Shown: one piece after another, positions 8,819-18,599 of the stretch
Position numbering within the stretch: position 1 is the first letter of the stretch
Layout of the letters: each line of letters starts with the position of its first letter
Source of the DNA: JAEMQF01 sp963850525
GTDB lineage: Bacteria > Pseudomonadota > Gammaproteobacteria > Burkholderiales > Burkholderiaceae_C
Direction: 5' to 3'
DNA length: 64,000 bases
Assembly (NCBI GenBank): GCA_963850525.1
Contig: CAWKLQ010000001.1
Span: forward strand, 806,001-870,000
Program-made: the position numbers and the translations under genes
Notes under the pieces: generated by a model
Databases searched by the model: none
The model's input: only the letters and a program-made list of their open reading frames with translations
What the model was told of the DNA's origin: nothing

Positions 8819-11800
8819 TTAGCCGATCGTCATCAAGCTCGCATTGCCACCCGCCGCCGCAGTGTTGATGCTCAGTGACCGTTCGATCACGAGCCGCTCC
8901 AGCGGCACGCGCGGATCGCCCGGGCTCAGGCCCGTCAGGCTGACGATGGGCCCGGCGCGCCGCGCCAGCTGCGCCGCCGTGGCCAGCAGCGCGTTGGCCG
9001 GTCCGTGCTGCAGGACGCAGTCGAAGTGCACGCTCGGAAGCGTCCAGTCCTGCGCGAGCGAGATCCGTTCTTGCACCAAGGCCGGCAATCGCTCGCGCAG
9101 CGCTTGCGCTTGCACCGGCCAGACGGCGCGGCTGCCCACGGCGAGCACGGCGGCGAGTTGGGTCAGGCGGTCGGCGTCAGCGTCGGCCAGGCACAGCACC
9201 GCGTCGTGCGGCAGCACGGCGTACAGATTCGCTTCGCCGGTCGGGCCGCGCAGGCTGTGCCAGCCGCCTACCGGCGAGTCGGCAACGGCTTGGTCGCAAC
9301 GCGCGGCGAGCACGGCGTTGCCACTCGTCTGCGCCCAGGCGCCGAGCGCGGCAAGCGCGTCGCCGTCGAGGGCGGACTCAGCCGCGGGGCGGTCCAAGCC
9401 GCGCACCGGCACTTGCGCCAACTGCCCGGCGTGCGCCACGGCCAGGCGCGCGGCCTGCCCCGGACGCAACGCGAGCAGGCGCAGCAGGTAGAGCGGGCCG
9501 CCGGCCTTCGGGCCGGTGCCCGACAAGCCCTCGCCACCGAAAGGCTGCACGCCCACGACGGCGCCGACGATGTTGCGATTCACGTACACGTTGCCGGCGC
9601 GGGCCGCGCCCACAATCTGGGCCACCGTCTCGTCGATGCGCGTGTGCACGCCTTGCGTCAGACCATAGCCGGTGGCGTTGATCGCCTGCAGAGTCTGGGC
9701 GAGCTGTTCGCGCGGGAAGCGCAGCACGTGCAAGACCGGGCCGAAGACTTCGGATTCGAGCTCGCCGATGTCAGCGAGCTCAATGACAGTGGGAGCGACA
9801 AAGTGACCGGTCGCCAGGCTGGACCCGCCACCGGGGCCGGCATTGCCCAGCGTTGCCCGCCAGACACCGCGGCCGCGCTTGCGCAGCGCCTCGACGTGGC
9901 GCTCGATGGCGTCGCGCGCCTGTGCGTCGATCACCGGGCCGACGTCGGTGCAGAGCCGGCGCGGGTCGCCGATGCGCAGCTCCTGCACCGCCCCGCGCAG
10001 CATCTCGAGCAAACGTTCGGCGACGTCGTCTTGCACGCACAGCAGGCGCAGCGCTGAACAGCGCTGGCCGGCGCTGTCGAAAGCGGAGCTGACGATGTCG
10101 GACACGGCCTGCTCGACGAGCGCCGAAGAGTCGACGATGAGCGCGTTCTGGCCGCCGGTTTCGGCGATCAGGGGCACGGGCTGGCCATGCGCAGTGAGGC
10201 GCTCGCTCAAGACGGATTGCAGGAGCCGCGCGACTTCGGTGGAACCGGTGAAGAGCACGCCTTGCACGCGCGGATCGCGGACGAGCGCCGCCCCAACGGT
10301 TTCCCCAGGCCCGGGCAACAATTGCAGGGCGCCGCGCGGAATTCCGGCGGCGTGCAAGGCTTGCACGGCCGCCGCGGCGATCAGCGGCGTCTGCTCGGCC
10401 GGTTTGGCCAGAACCACATTGCCAGCGGCGAGCGCAGCGGCCACCTGGCCCGTGAAGATGGCGAGCGGAAAGTTCCACGGGCTGATGCACACCACGGGGC
10501 CGAGCGGCACGTGGCTCGCATTGTCGAAATCGCGCCGCACCTGCGCCGCGTAGTAGCGCAGGAAGTCGACCGCCTCGCGCACTTCGGCGAGCGCATTCGC
10601 GCAGGTCTTGCCGGCTTCGCGAACGAGCAGGGGAATCAGCGCCGCCGTGTCGGCTTCGAGCCGCGCGGCAGCAGCGTCCAGGCGCGCAGCGCGCTGCGCC
10701 GGCGCGGTGTCCGCCCAGCCGGCTGCCGCCAAGGTTGCCGCGGTCACGGCGGCCTGCACGTCGGCCACGGTCGCGTCTTGCACCCGGCCGATGGTGTCGC
10801 CCGCATCGGCCGGGTTCAGAACCGGATGCCACGGCCCTTCGGGCGTGCTTCGCGCAAGCATCGGCGCGGCGCTCCAGGCCTTGCCGGCCGCGACGGCAAA
10901 GTGCTGCGCCAATGCCGCCAGCGCTGATTCGTCAGCGAGGTCCAGGCCACGCGAATTTGCACGCGCGGGGCTTTGCAAATCGCGCGGCAAGGCAATCGCC
11001 GGATGCGGTGCACCCAGCACGCCTTCGCGAGCTGCGAACCCGGCGACGCTCACGCCAGGGTCTTCGACCAGGTCTTCGAGCGCGACGTTCGGATCGGCAA
11101 TGCGGTTCACGAACGACGTGTTCGCGCCGTTTTCCAACAGGCGCCGCACCAGGTAGGCGAGCAGCGTTTCGTGCGTTCCCACCGGGGCGTAGATGCGGCA
11201 CGGGCGCTGCGGCACCTGCTCGTAAAGCGGCTCGCCCATGCCGTGCAGGCACTGGAACTCGTACTGGTCCGGGTGATAGCCGGGCCCGGCGAGGGCCTGG
11301 ACTGCGGCCATGGTGTGCGCGTTGTGCGTCGCGAACTGCGGGAACACGGCGTCGGGCGCGGCGAGCAGCCTGCGCGCGCACGCGAGGTAGGCGACGTCGG
11401 TGTAGGCCTTGCGCGTGTACACGGGGTAGCCGTCCAGGCCGTCCTGCTGGGCGCGTTTGATTTCGCTGTCCCAGTAGGCGCCCTTGACGAGGCGCACCAT
11501 GAGGCGGTGCGAGCTGCGCCGGCCCAGGTCGACGAGGAAATCGACGAGCGCCGGACAGCGCTTCTGGTACGCCTGAATCACGAAGCCGATGCCGTTCCAG
11601 CCGCGCAACTGGGGCTCGAAACAAAGCCGCTCCAACAGGTCCAGCGAAAGCTCGAGGCGCTCCGACTCTTCAGCGTCGATGTTCAAGCCGATGTCGTAGC
11701 GCCGCGCCAACGACGCGAGCTGCACGACGCGCGGCGCCAGCTCGCTCATGACGCGTTCAACCTGGGCACGCGCATAGCGCGGGTGCAGCGCCGAGAGTTT

Positions 11801-12577
11801 GATCGAGATCCCCGGGCCCATCACGATGCCGCGCCCGGCCGCGGCCGCGCCGATGGCGTGGATCGCCTGTTCGTAAGCGTCGAGGTAGCGCTGCGCGTCG
11901 GCGGCGGTCAGCGCGGCTTCGCCCAGCATGTCGTACGAATAGCGAAACCCTTGCGCCTCGCGCTCGCGCGAGTTCGCGAGCGCCTGTTCGATGCTCTCGC
12001 CGGTGACGAACTGCTCGCCCATCAGCCGCATCGCCATGTCCACACCCTTGCGCACGAGCGGCTCGCCGCCGCGCGCGACGACGCGGCGCAGCGTCGCGGT
12101 CAAGCCGTCGTCGCTGTGCGTCGCGACGAGTTTGCCGGTAAGCAGCAGGCCCCACGCGGCGGCGTTGACGAACAGCGACGGGCTTTGCCCCAGGTGCTGC
12201 TGCCAATTGCCCGGAGCGATCTTGTCGCGAATCAGCGCGTCGCGCGTCGCGCTGTCAGGAATTCGCAGCAGCGCTTCGGCCAGGCACATCAGCGCCACGC
12301 CCTCTTGCGAACTCAGCGCAAATTCCTGCAGCAGGCCTTGCACCAGCCCGGCGCGGCCGGCGCCGCGGCTGCGCTCGCGCACGCCGCGCGCGACGTGCAG
12401 CGCCATCGCGTGCACCGCCTGCGCCTGATCGGCGCGCAAACGCGCCTCGTCGACAAGCCCGGGAAGCAGCTCAGTCTCGGCGGCGCGCGTCAGCGCGCCC
12501 AGGCGCGCGCGCAGCGGTGCGCGCTCGGGCAGTGGCGTCAGGGCGTCGCTGCGCTGCGGGGAGTCGGCAACAGACAT
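8819..12577 (-). CDS. putA: Bifunctional proline dehydrogenase / L-glutamate-gamma-semialdehyde dehydrogenase PutA
   Basis: PutA oxidises proline to glutamate in two steps with substrate channelling. The FAD-dependent proline dehydrogenase barrel spans roughly residues 180-480, with VRLVKGAYWD near K365 and AYQKRC near residue 341. The aldehyde dehydrogenase spans roughly 570-1050, with E806 in AETGGQN and the nucleophile C840 in SAGQRCSAL. About 170 further residues form a C-terminal ALDH-like tail. The N-terminus has no ribbon-helix-helix DNA-binding domain, so this 1252-aa protein is of the type that does not repress its own gene. Its start overlaps the end of the decayed gene upstream, and the ribosome site is weak. 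Confidence 0.95.
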   Translation of the reverse strand: MSVADSPQRSDALTPLPERAPLRARLGALTRAAETELLPGLVDEARLRADQAQAVHAMALHVARGVRERSRGAGRAGLVQGLLQEFALSSQEGVALMCLAEALLRIPDSATRDALIRDKIAPGNWQQHLGQSPSLFVNAAAWGLLLTGKLVATHSDDGLTATLRRVVARGGEPLVRKGVDMAMRLMGEQFVTGESIEQALANSREREAQGFRYSYDMLGEAALTAADAQRYLDAYEQAIHAIGAAAAGRGIVMGPGISIKLSALHPRYARAQVERVMSELAPRVVQLASLARRYDIGLNIDAEESERLELSLDLLERLCFEPQLRGWNGIGFVIQAYQKRCPALVDFLVDLGRRSSHRLMVRLVKGAYWDSEIKRAQQDGLDGYPVYTRKAYTDVAYLACARRLLAAPDAVFPQFATHNAHTMAAVQALAGPGYHPDQYEFQCLHGMGEPLYEQVPQRPCRIYAPVGTHETLLAYLVRRLLENGANTSFVNRIADPNVALEDLVEDPGVSVAGFAAREGVLGAPHPAIALPRDLQSPARANSRGLDLADESALAALAQHFAVAAGKAWSAAPMLARSTPEGPWHPVLNPADAGDTIGRVQDATVADVQAAVTAATLAAAGWADTAPAQRAARLDAAAARLEADTAALIPLLVREAGKTCANALAEVREAVDFLRYYAAQVRRDFDNASHVPLGPVVCISPWNFPLAIFTGQVAAALAAGNVVLAKPAEQTPLIAAAAVQALHAAGIPRGALQLLPGPGETVGAALVRDPRVQGVLFTGSTEVARLLQSVLSERLTAHGQPVPLIAETGGQNALIVDSSALVEQAVSDIVSSAFDSAGQRCSALRLLCVQDDVAERLLEMLRGAVQELRIGDPRRLCTDVGPVIDAQARDAIERHVEALRKRGRGVWRATLGNAGPGGGSSLATGHFVAPTVIELADIGELESEVFGPVLHVLRFPREQLAQTLQAINATGYGLTQGVHTRIDETVAQIVGAARAGNVYVNRNIVGAVVGVQPFGGEGLSGTGPKAGGPLYLLRLLALRPGQAARLAVAHAGQLAQVPVRGLDRPAAESALDGDALAALGAWAQTSGNAVLAARCDQAVADSPVGGWHSLRGPTGEANLYAVLPHDAVLCLADADADRLTQLAAVLAVGSRAVWPVQAQALRERLPALVQERISLAQDWTLPSVHFDCVLQHGPANALLATAAQLARRAGPIVSLTGLSPGDPRVPLERLVIERSLSINTAAAGGNASLMTIG

Positions 12578-13077
12578 TCGCTCAGGCTAACACTTCGGAC
12601 GGCGTTGATGTGCTTTCCCGGTTCGATCATCTGCGGGGTCAAGATCGTCGCATGCGTCTTGTCTGCGGTGACGGTGGTCACGATGTGCGCGCCGCGCACG
12701 GCCAACGCCGTGCTCTCGCAAATCCGCACCGTCAAGCCCTGGCCCTGCAGATCGGCGGCGAGCTTGGCGCTCGCGGCCGGGTCGGTGTCGTAGAGGCGCA
12801 CTTCGCGCACGCCCACCAGGTCACGAAACGCGATCGCCTGGAATTCGCTTTGCGCGCCGTTGCCGATCAGCGCCATGCTGCGGCTGCCGGGACGCGCCAG
12901 CACTTGCGCGGCCAGCGCTGACATCGCCGCAGTGCGGATTGCCGTCGTCAGCGTCAACTCAGAAAGCAGGCGCGGCGCGCCGGTGGCCACGCACGCCGAC
13001 AGGCCTCTGCGGCGCACCAGCTGGATCATTTGCGGCGCGCTGAGGTACAGCGTCGTTGGCGGGCGGCTCGTGGGCAT
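12538..13077 (-). pseudogene. Ornithine cyclodeaminase remnant with internal deletion and lost C-terminus
   Basis: The 179-residue frame matches ornithine cyclodeaminase (normally about 330-350 aa) only in pieces. The first 20 or so residues resemble the family start, then roughly 75 residues are missing. LLSELTLTTAIRTAAMSALAA through MIEPGKHINAV then follow the NAD-binding core closely (IGNGAQSEFQAIAF, YDTDP, TVTADK). After HINAV the family motif GGDCPGKTEL is absent, and the frame runs into 19 unrelated residues encoded across the putA start. Two deletions are the simplest explanation. The enzyme would convert ornithine to proline, which makes sense next to putA. Activity is unlikely because the substrate-binding N-terminal part and the C-terminal third are gone. 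Confidence 0.8.
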
Positions 13078-13260
13078 TGGCTTCTCCTGCGGTTACGGCT
13101 TCGTTGGCGACAGTCTCCCAGGAGCCGCAGTCAAGCGGAAGCAACCAGCCTGTCGCAGATTGCGCCCTATCCTGCCGTTTTGGCAGCATCGGCTGCCAGA
13201 ATGACGAAACGCGAGCCGCATCCCCCCGATACGCGTGGTTCACCCATTGCGAGGTTTCTC

Positions 13261-14688
13261 ATGAACACCCTTGACGTCGACGTCGCGATCATCGGCACCG
13301 GCACTGCGGGCATGTCGGCGTACCGCGCGGCGCTCGCGCACACGCCCAAAGTGCTCGCCATCGAAAGCGGGCCTTACGGCACGACGTGCGCGCGGGTTGG
13401 CTGCATGCCGAGCAAACTGCTTATCGCCGCGGCGGAAGCAGCGCACGGCGCAGCCCACGCGAGCGCATTTGGCGTTCACGCCGGGCCGATCAGGATCGAC
13501 GGGCGCGCCGTGATGCAGCGCGTGCGTGACGAGCGCGACCGTTTTGTCGGCTTCGTCACCGACGCGGTCGACCGCTGGCCCGCCGGGCACCGCTTGCGCG
13601 GCCAGGCGCGCTTCGTCGCCGATGGCGTGCTGCAAGTCGACGATCGCACCCGCGTTCGCGCCGCACGCATCGTCATCGCGACGGGCTCGCGGCCACGCGT
13701 CAATCCGGCGTGGCGCGCCGCCTTGGGGGAGCGCCTGATCGTCAACGACGATGTATTCGACTGGCAAGATCTGCCCGCCTCGGTGGCGGTGCTCGGCGCG
13801 GGGACGATATCGCTGGAACTCGCCCAGGCGCTGCACCGCCTGGGAGTTCGCGTGCGCCTGTACTCACGCAGAAACCGGCTCGGCCCTTTCGACGACGCCG
13901 CATTGCAGGCGAAGACGCTGCAAATCTTCGGCCGCGAGCTGACGCTGCAGATGAACGCCGGCGAAGTGCAATTGCAGCGCGACGGCGACGGCGTGACGGT
14001 TCGCTCCGGCACTGACGTGCAGCACTTCGACTACGTTCTCGCCGCCAGCGGGCGCATCCCCAATGTCGACGAACTCGGCCTGGAACACACGACGCTTCCG
14101 CTCGGCGCGGACGGTGTGCCGAGCTTCGATCGGCGCACCTGCCAGGTCGGCGAGCACCCGGTGTTCATCGCCGGCGACGCGAGCGACGAGTCGGCGCTGT
14201 TGCACGAGGCCGCCGACGAAGGCCGCATCGCCGGCGACAACGCCGGGCGCTTCCCCGACGTGCGCGTGCGCCCCAGGCGCGCGCCGCTCGCCGTGGTCTT
14301 CACCGACCCGCAGCTCATGATCGCCGGGCAGAGCGGCGCGCAGCTGCAGCGCGCGGGCATTGCGTTCGAAACCGGCGAGGCCTCGTTCGACGACCAGGGC
14401 CGCAGCCGCGTCATTCTGAAAAACCAGGGTCTGTTGCGCGTTTACGGCGAGCGCGGCACCGGGCGTTTTCTCGGCGCAGAGATGATCGGCCCGGCCGCCG
14501 AGCACATCGGCCATTTGCTCGCCTGGTCGGTGCAGCGCGGCGACACGGTGCAGCAGATGCTCGACAGCCCGTTCTACCACCCCGTCATCGAAGAAGGCCT
14601 GCGCACCGCGCTGCGCCACTTGCAACGCGCCTTGCGCATGGGGCCGGTGCCGGTGGAGCGCTGCCTGGACTGCGGACCGGGCGCATAG
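13261..14688 (+). CDS. Dihydrolipoamide dehydrogenase-like FAD-dependent disulfide oxidoreductase
   Basis: This 475-aa flavoprotein of the pyridine-nucleotide disulfide oxidoreductase class I carries an FAD-binding GTGTAGMSA at residues 12-20, a redox-active pair C43/C48 in TCARVGC, an NAD-binding GAGTISLELAQ, the second FAD contact FIAGDAS, and a C-terminal FYHPVIEEG replacing the usual histidine-glutamate motif of lipoamide dehydrogenases. GAGG at 13251-13254 fixes the start. No 2-oxoacid dehydrogenase genes are nearby. It sits 65 bases before an aromatic oxygenase operon, so a role as a general thiol or electron carrier for that operon is possible but unproven. Confidence 0.8.
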   Translation: MNTLDVDVAIIGTGTAGMSAYRAALAHTPKVLAIESGPYGTTCARVGCMPSKLLIAAAEAAHGAAHASAFGVHAGPIRIDGRAVMQRVRDERDRFVGFVTDAVDRWPAGHRLRGQARFVADGVLQVDDRTRVRAARIVIATGSRPRVNPAWRAALGERLIVNDDVFDWQDLPASVAVLGAGTISLELAQALHRLGVRVRLYSRRNRLGPFDDAALQAKTLQIFGRELTLQMNAGEVQLQRDGDGVTVRSGTDVQHFDYVLAASGRIPNVDELGLEHTTLPLGADGVPSFDRRTCQVGEHPVFIAGDASDESALLHEAADEGRIAGDNAGRFPDVRVRPRRAPLAVVFTDPQLMIAGQSGAQLQRAGIAFETGEASFDDQGRSRVILKNQGLLRVYGERGTGRFLGAEMIGPAAEHIGHLLAWSVQRGDTVQQMLDSPFYHPVIEEGLRTALRHLQRALRMGPVPVERCLDCGPGA

Positions 14689-14753
14689 CTGCTCAGACGC
14701 AGCTTCACGAGACGGGGCGCTATGCTGCGCCCTCGGCTTCGCCCATTCACGCC

Positions 14754-15989
14754 ATGACGCCTGCAATCCCTCCGCCCCCGACCCCAGCGCTTGCGGGCTT
14801 GCGCGTCATCGACTTGTCGCGCGTTCTCGCCGGGCCGCTGTGCGCGCAAATGCTCGCCGACCATGGCGCTTTGGTGATCAAGGTCGAGCCTCCCGGCGGC
14901 GACGAAACGCGCCAGTTCGGCCCGCCGTTCGACGCCGCAGGTCAAGCGGCCTACTTCGGCGCGCTGAATCGCGGCAAGCGTTCCATCGGCCTGGACTTGT
15001 CGCGCCCCGGTGGGCGCGCCGTCGTCGAACGCCTGATTGCCGATGCCGACGTATTGATCGAGAACTTCCTTCCCGGGACGATGGAAAAGTGGGGCCTGGG
15101 TTTTGAGAAAGTTCTCGCGCCGCGCCACCCGCGCCTCATCTACTGCGGCATCTCGGGCTTCGGCGCCGACGGGCCACTCGGCGGCCTGCCGGGTTACGAC
15201 GCGGTGCTGCAAGCGATGTGCGGCGTGATGAGCATCAACGGAACGCCCGACTCGGGCCCGCTGCGCGTGGGCATTCCGGTGGTGGACTTCCTCACTGGCT
15301 ACAACGCCATGGTCGGCGTGCTACTCGCGCACGCGGCGCGGGAACGCAGTGGCCTCGGCCAGCGCGTCGAGGCGACGCTCTTCGACACCGGCCTGAGCAT
15401 GCTCTTGCCGCACGCAGCGAACTGGATGGCGTCGGGCCAGACGCCGCAACGCCTGGGCAGCGCGCACCCGAACATCTCGCCCTACGACCGCTACACGGCG
15501 AGCGATGGCGAGTTGTTCCTCGGCGTCGTCAACGATGGCCAGTTCCAGCGCTTCTGTGCGTGCGTCGCGCGCCCCGATCTGGCTACCGACCCGCGCTTCA
15601 CGAACAACCGCGGCCGGGTCGAAAACCGCGCCGCGCTGCGCACCCAAATCGAGGGCACGCTGGCCGCCTACAAGGTCGCCGACCTGTGCGAACAGCTCAT
15701 GCGCAAAGGCATACCCGCCGGCGCAGTGAACAGCGTGCCGCAGGCGTTTGCCCAGGCGCACGCCGCGCATCGCGCGATGGCGGTGGACCACGACGGGCAT
15801 CGCTCGCTCGGGATTCCAGTCAAGCTTTCGGCGAACCCCGGCAGGCCCGGCAACCGGCCGCCGCTGTTCAGCGAACACGCTGACGAGATCTTGACCGAGC
15901 TGGGTTACAGCCGCCCCCAGATCGACGTGCTGCGCGGCGAAGGCATGGTGCTTTCCGGCGCGGCAAAAGGCCCCGGAGCCGCGTCGTGA
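14754..15989 (+). CDS. Class III CoA-transferase (CaiB/BaiF family)
   Basis: This 411-aa protein has the class III CoA-transferase features: the N-terminal VIDLSRVLAGPLCAQMLADHGA, KVEPPGGDETR, NRGKRSIGLDL and the catalytic aspartate D149 in PGYDAVLQAM. Such enzymes move CoA between carboxylic acids through an aspartyl-CoA intermediate. The stop overlaps the GTG of the dioxygenase alpha gene by four bases (GTGA), which ties the two together. I infer that it activates the substrate or product of the oxygenase pathway as a CoA thioester. Which acid is unknown. No clear ribosome site precedes the ATG. Confidence 0.88.
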   Translation: MTPAIPPPPTPALAGLRVIDLSRVLAGPLCAQMLADHGALVIKVEPPGGDETRQFGPPFDAAGQAAYFGALNRGKRSIGLDLSRPGGRAVVERLIADADVLIENFLPGTMEKWGLGFEKVLAPRHPRLIYCGISGFGADGPLGGLPGYDAVLQAMCGVMSINGTPDSGPLRVGIPVVDFLTGYNAMVGVLLAHAARERSGLGQRVEATLFDTGLSMLLPHAANWMASGQTPQRLGSAHPNISPYDRYTASDGELFLGVVNDGQFQRFCACVARPDLATDPRFTNNRGRVENRAALRTQIEGTLAAYKVADLCEQLMRKGIPAGAVNSVPQAFAQAHAAHRAMAVDHDGHRSLGIPVKLSANPGRPGNRPPLFSEHADEILTELGYSRPQIDVLRGEGMVLSGAAKGPGAAS

Positions 15990-17260
15990 AAGCCACCCGA
16001 ACAATCATCCCACTGCACATCGATCGCGAGCGGTCCCTCTTCAAGGTGCCGCGCCAATCGTTTGTCGACGCGGCCGTGTTCGAGACTGAGCGCGAGGCGA
16101 TCTTCAATCGCTGCTGGCTCTACCTGGGGCATGTGTCCGAAGTCGCTAAGCCGGGGCAGTTCGTGACGCGCAGCGTCGCCGGGCGCAACCTGATCTTCAA
16201 CCGCGACGCGGACGGTCGCATCAACGCGCTCATGAACACCTGCCCGCACCGCGGCGCGACGGTGTGTCGCGAGCGCGCCGGCAGTGCCAAGTCGTTCCAA
16301 TGTTTCTATCACGGCTGGGTGTTCGGCTCGGACGGCACCTTGAAGAGCCAGCCCGGCCAGGAGGCGTATTGCGAAGGCTTCAATGCCGACGGTGGGGCGA
16401 ATCTGGTGCCGGCGCCGCGGCTGGCGGAGTACCGGGGCTTTCACTTCATCGCCTTCGACAGGACAATCGTCGACCTGCCCACCTACCTGGGCAACGCGCG
16501 CGAGTACCTGGACATCGTCGCCGACCACGCCGAAGGCGGCATGGCGATCCTGGGCGGTACACAGGAATACAGCATCCGTGCGAACTGGAAGTTGCTCGTC
16601 GAGAACAGCATCGACGGCTACCACGCGGCGACGACGCACGCGAGCTACCTCGATTACCTGAAAGGCACGGCCGGTGCGCTCGCCGCCGTGCCGCTGAGCG
16701 GCGTCGGCCGCGACCTGGGCAACGGCCACGGCGTCGTCGAATACGCAGCGCCCTGGGGCCGGCCGATCGGCCAGTGGATTCCGGCATGGGGCGAAGAAGG
16801 CAAGGCCGACGTCGCAGAGCGCGTCGCCAGCCTGACGCAGCGCTTCGGGCCAGAGCGCGCGCAGCGCATCGCCCTGAAAAACCGCAACCTGCTGGTGTTT
16901 CCGAACCTGGTCGTGAACGACATCATGGCGATCACGGTGCGCACCTTCTACCCTCTGGCGCCGGACAACATGCACATCAACGCCTGGACGCTCGCGCCTT
17001 CGATGGAGGGTGCGTGGTCGCGCAAGGCGCGGCTGGAGAACTTTCTCGAGTTCCTCGGCCCCGGCGGCTTCGCCACGCCCGACGACGTGGAAGCGCTGCA
17101 ACTGTGCCAGCGCGGCTACGAGAACTCGCGCGAAGCGGCGTGGAACGACATCTCCAGAGGCATGGCGAAGGCGCAGCCGTCGTACGACGACGAAGCGCAG
17201 ATCCGCGGATTCTGGACCGAATGGCAGGCGCGCATCGAGCGTGCCGGCGCGGCCGGTTGA
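15986..17260 (+). CDS. Aromatic ring-hydroxylating dioxygenase, alpha subunit
   Basis: This is the catalytic subunit of a Rieske non-heme iron dioxygenase, 424 aa. The Rieske cluster ligands are C86 and H88 (CPHRG) and C106 and H109 (CFYHGW). The mononuclear iron site is in ENSIDGYHAATTH with D210, H213 and H218. Enzymes of this class make cis-dihydrodiols from aromatic acids or hydrocarbons. It starts with GTG inside the end of the CoA-transferase gene. Beta subunit, dihydrodiol dehydrogenase and ferredoxin genes follow, as in benzoate, cumate and phenylpropionate dioxygenase operons. No dedicated ferredoxin reductase is adjacent unless the flavoprotein at 13261 fills that role. Confidence 0.92.
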   Translation: MKATRTIIPLHIDRERSLFKVPRQSFVDAAVFETEREAIFNRCWLYLGHVSEVAKPGQFVTRSVAGRNLIFNRDADGRINALMNTCPHRGATVCRERAGSAKSFQCFYHGWVFGSDGTLKSQPGQEAYCEGFNADGGANLVPAPRLAEYRGFHFIAFDRTIVDLPTYLGNAREYLDIVADHAEGGMAILGGTQEYSIRANWKLLVENSIDGYHAATTHASYLDYLKGTAGALAAVPLSGVGRDLGNGHGVVEYAAPWGRPIGQWIPAWGEEGKADVAERVASLTQRFGPERAQRIALKNRNLLVFPNLVVNDIMAITVRTFYPLAPDNMHINAWTLAPSMEGAWSRKARLENFLEFLGPGGFATPDDVEALQLCQRGYENSREAAWNDISRGMAKAQPSYDDEAQIRGFWTEWQARIERAGAAG

Positions 17261-17270
17261 AGGGGCAGGA

Positions 17271-17771
17271 ATGATGCAACCGGCACCCAGCGCGTTCACC
17301 CGCAGCGAAATCGAAGACTTCCTGTTCGAGGAGGCGGCCTTGCTCGACGACTGGCAGCTCGACGCGTGGCTCGCGCTTTACACCGCCGACGCGCACTACC
17401 AGGTGCCCGCGACCGATCTGGCAAAAGACGCGCAGCCCGAATCGAGCCTGTTCTACATCGCCGACGACGGATTTCGCTTGAACGAACGCGTCAAACGGCT
17501 GATGAAGAAGACCGCGTTTTCCGAGCAACCGCGCTCCAAGACACGCCATCTCGTGAGCAACGTGCGGATTCTGGAAAACGGCAGCGCGAAGTGCCGCGTC
17601 GGCAGCGCCTTCGTCACCTACCGCACCAAGGGCGGCGTCACCGACACCTACATCGGCAGCACCGAGCACCATCTGGTGCGCAGCCCGGCGGGACTGCGCA
17701 TCGCCTTCAAGCGTTGCACGCTGGACCTCGACGCGCTGCGCCCGCAGGGGCGCATCAGCATCCTGCTGTGA
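17271..17771 (+). CDS. Aromatic ring-hydroxylating dioxygenase, beta subunit
   Basis: This 166-aa small subunit has the SnoaL-like fold of dioxygenase beta chains. It shows the N-terminal EIEDFLFEEAALLDDWQLDAWLALYTADAHYQVP and ends in LDLDALRPQGRISILL, both typical of the family. It has structural and partly specificity roles and binds no metal. AGGGG at 17261-17265, right after the alpha stop, serves the ATG at 17271. A second ATG at 17274 is equally spaced and would remove one residue. Confidence 0.9.
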   Translation: MMQPAPSAFTRSEIEDFLFEEAALLDDWQLDAWLALYTADAHYQVPATDLAKDAQPESSLFYIADDGFRLNERVKRLMKKTAFSEQPRSKTRHLVSNVRILENGSAKCRVGSAFVTYRTKGGVTDTYIGSTEHHLVRSPAGLRIAFKRCTLDLDALRPQGRISILL

Positions 17772-17802
17772 CCGCAGCGCAGACCATGAGCACAAGCACG
17801 GC

Positions 17803-18594
17803 ATGATCGCGCCCACGCAAGCGCCCGCCGCCGCCCTCGCGCAACCCCACCTCGGCCGGGTTGCCGTCGTCACGGGCGCGGCGCGCGGCATCGGGCTGGA
17901 GATCGCGATGCGCCTGGCGCGCGACGGCGCCCATCTGGCCCTGGCCGACACCGACGCCGCCGGCCTTGCCGCCAGTGTGGCGAGCCTGCGCGCGCTGGGC
18001 GGCCAGGCGATCGGCCATGCCGGTGACCTGGCGCTGGAAGACCAGGCGAATGCGCTGATCGCCGCTGCGCTTGCCGCGTTCGGCCGCATCGACATCCTCG
18101 TCAACAACGCGGGCGGAGGGGTGATCCTGCCCTTCCTCGAACACACGCCGCAGACGCTGAAGCAGACCATCGATCGCAATCTGTGGACGGTGATCTGGTG
18201 CTGCCGCGCCGCCCTGCCCTCGATGCGCGAGCGCGGCTACGGGCGCATCGTCATCCTCGGCGCCGATTCGGTGCGCAACGGCCTGTTCGAGCATGCCGCA
18301 TACAACGCCGCCAAAGGCGGCGCCCACGGCCTGACGACCGGCCTGGCGCGCGAATTTGCACGCGACGGAATCACCGTCAACACGGTGGCCCCGTGCGCAG
18401 TGAACACGCCGCATCTCGCCGAGTTCGTGGCGAACAAGCCCGAACTCGCGCAGCGTTTCCTGAGCGTCATCCCGATGGGCCGCGCCGCCGAAATGTCCGA
18501 AGTCGCGTCGATGGTGAGCTACATCGCGTCCAGCGAAGCCGGGTTCGTCACGGGTCAGGTGATCAGCGTCAACGGCGGCAGCACGATGTTGTGA
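17803..18594 (+). CDS. Short-chain dehydrogenase, probable cis-dihydrodiol dehydrogenase
   Basis: This 263-aa classical SDR carries TGAARGIG (cofactor loop, about residues 24-31), an aspartate after the second strand (LADTD) that favours NAD, NNAG, and the catalytic YNAAK. It would oxidise the cis-dihydrodiol made by the neighbouring dioxygenase to a catechol-type product, like BenD, CmtB or BphB. The similarity seems closest to the cumate-type enzymes, which is a judgement by eye. It lies 31 bases after the beta subunit, and its stop runs into the ferredoxin gene start region. Confidence 0.85.
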   Translation: MIAPTQAPAAALAQPHLGRVAVVTGAARGIGLEIAMRLARDGAHLALADTDAAGLAASVASLRALGGQAIGHAGDLALEDQANALIAAALAAFGRIDILVNNAGGGVILPFLEHTPQTLKQTIDRNLWTVIWCCRAALPSMRERGYGRIVILGADSVRNGLFEHAAYNAAKGGAHGLTTGLAREFARDGITVNTVAPCAVNTPHLAEFVANKPELAQRFLSVIPMGRAAEMSEVASMVSYIASSEAGFVTGQVISVNGGSTML

Positions 18595-18599
18595 GCACG

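Noticed and set aside
13078..13260. A further small gene upstream of the flavoprotein gene
   Set aside because: The frame continues upstream of the ATG at 13261 but shows no family resemblance, and GAGG marks the ATG at 13261.
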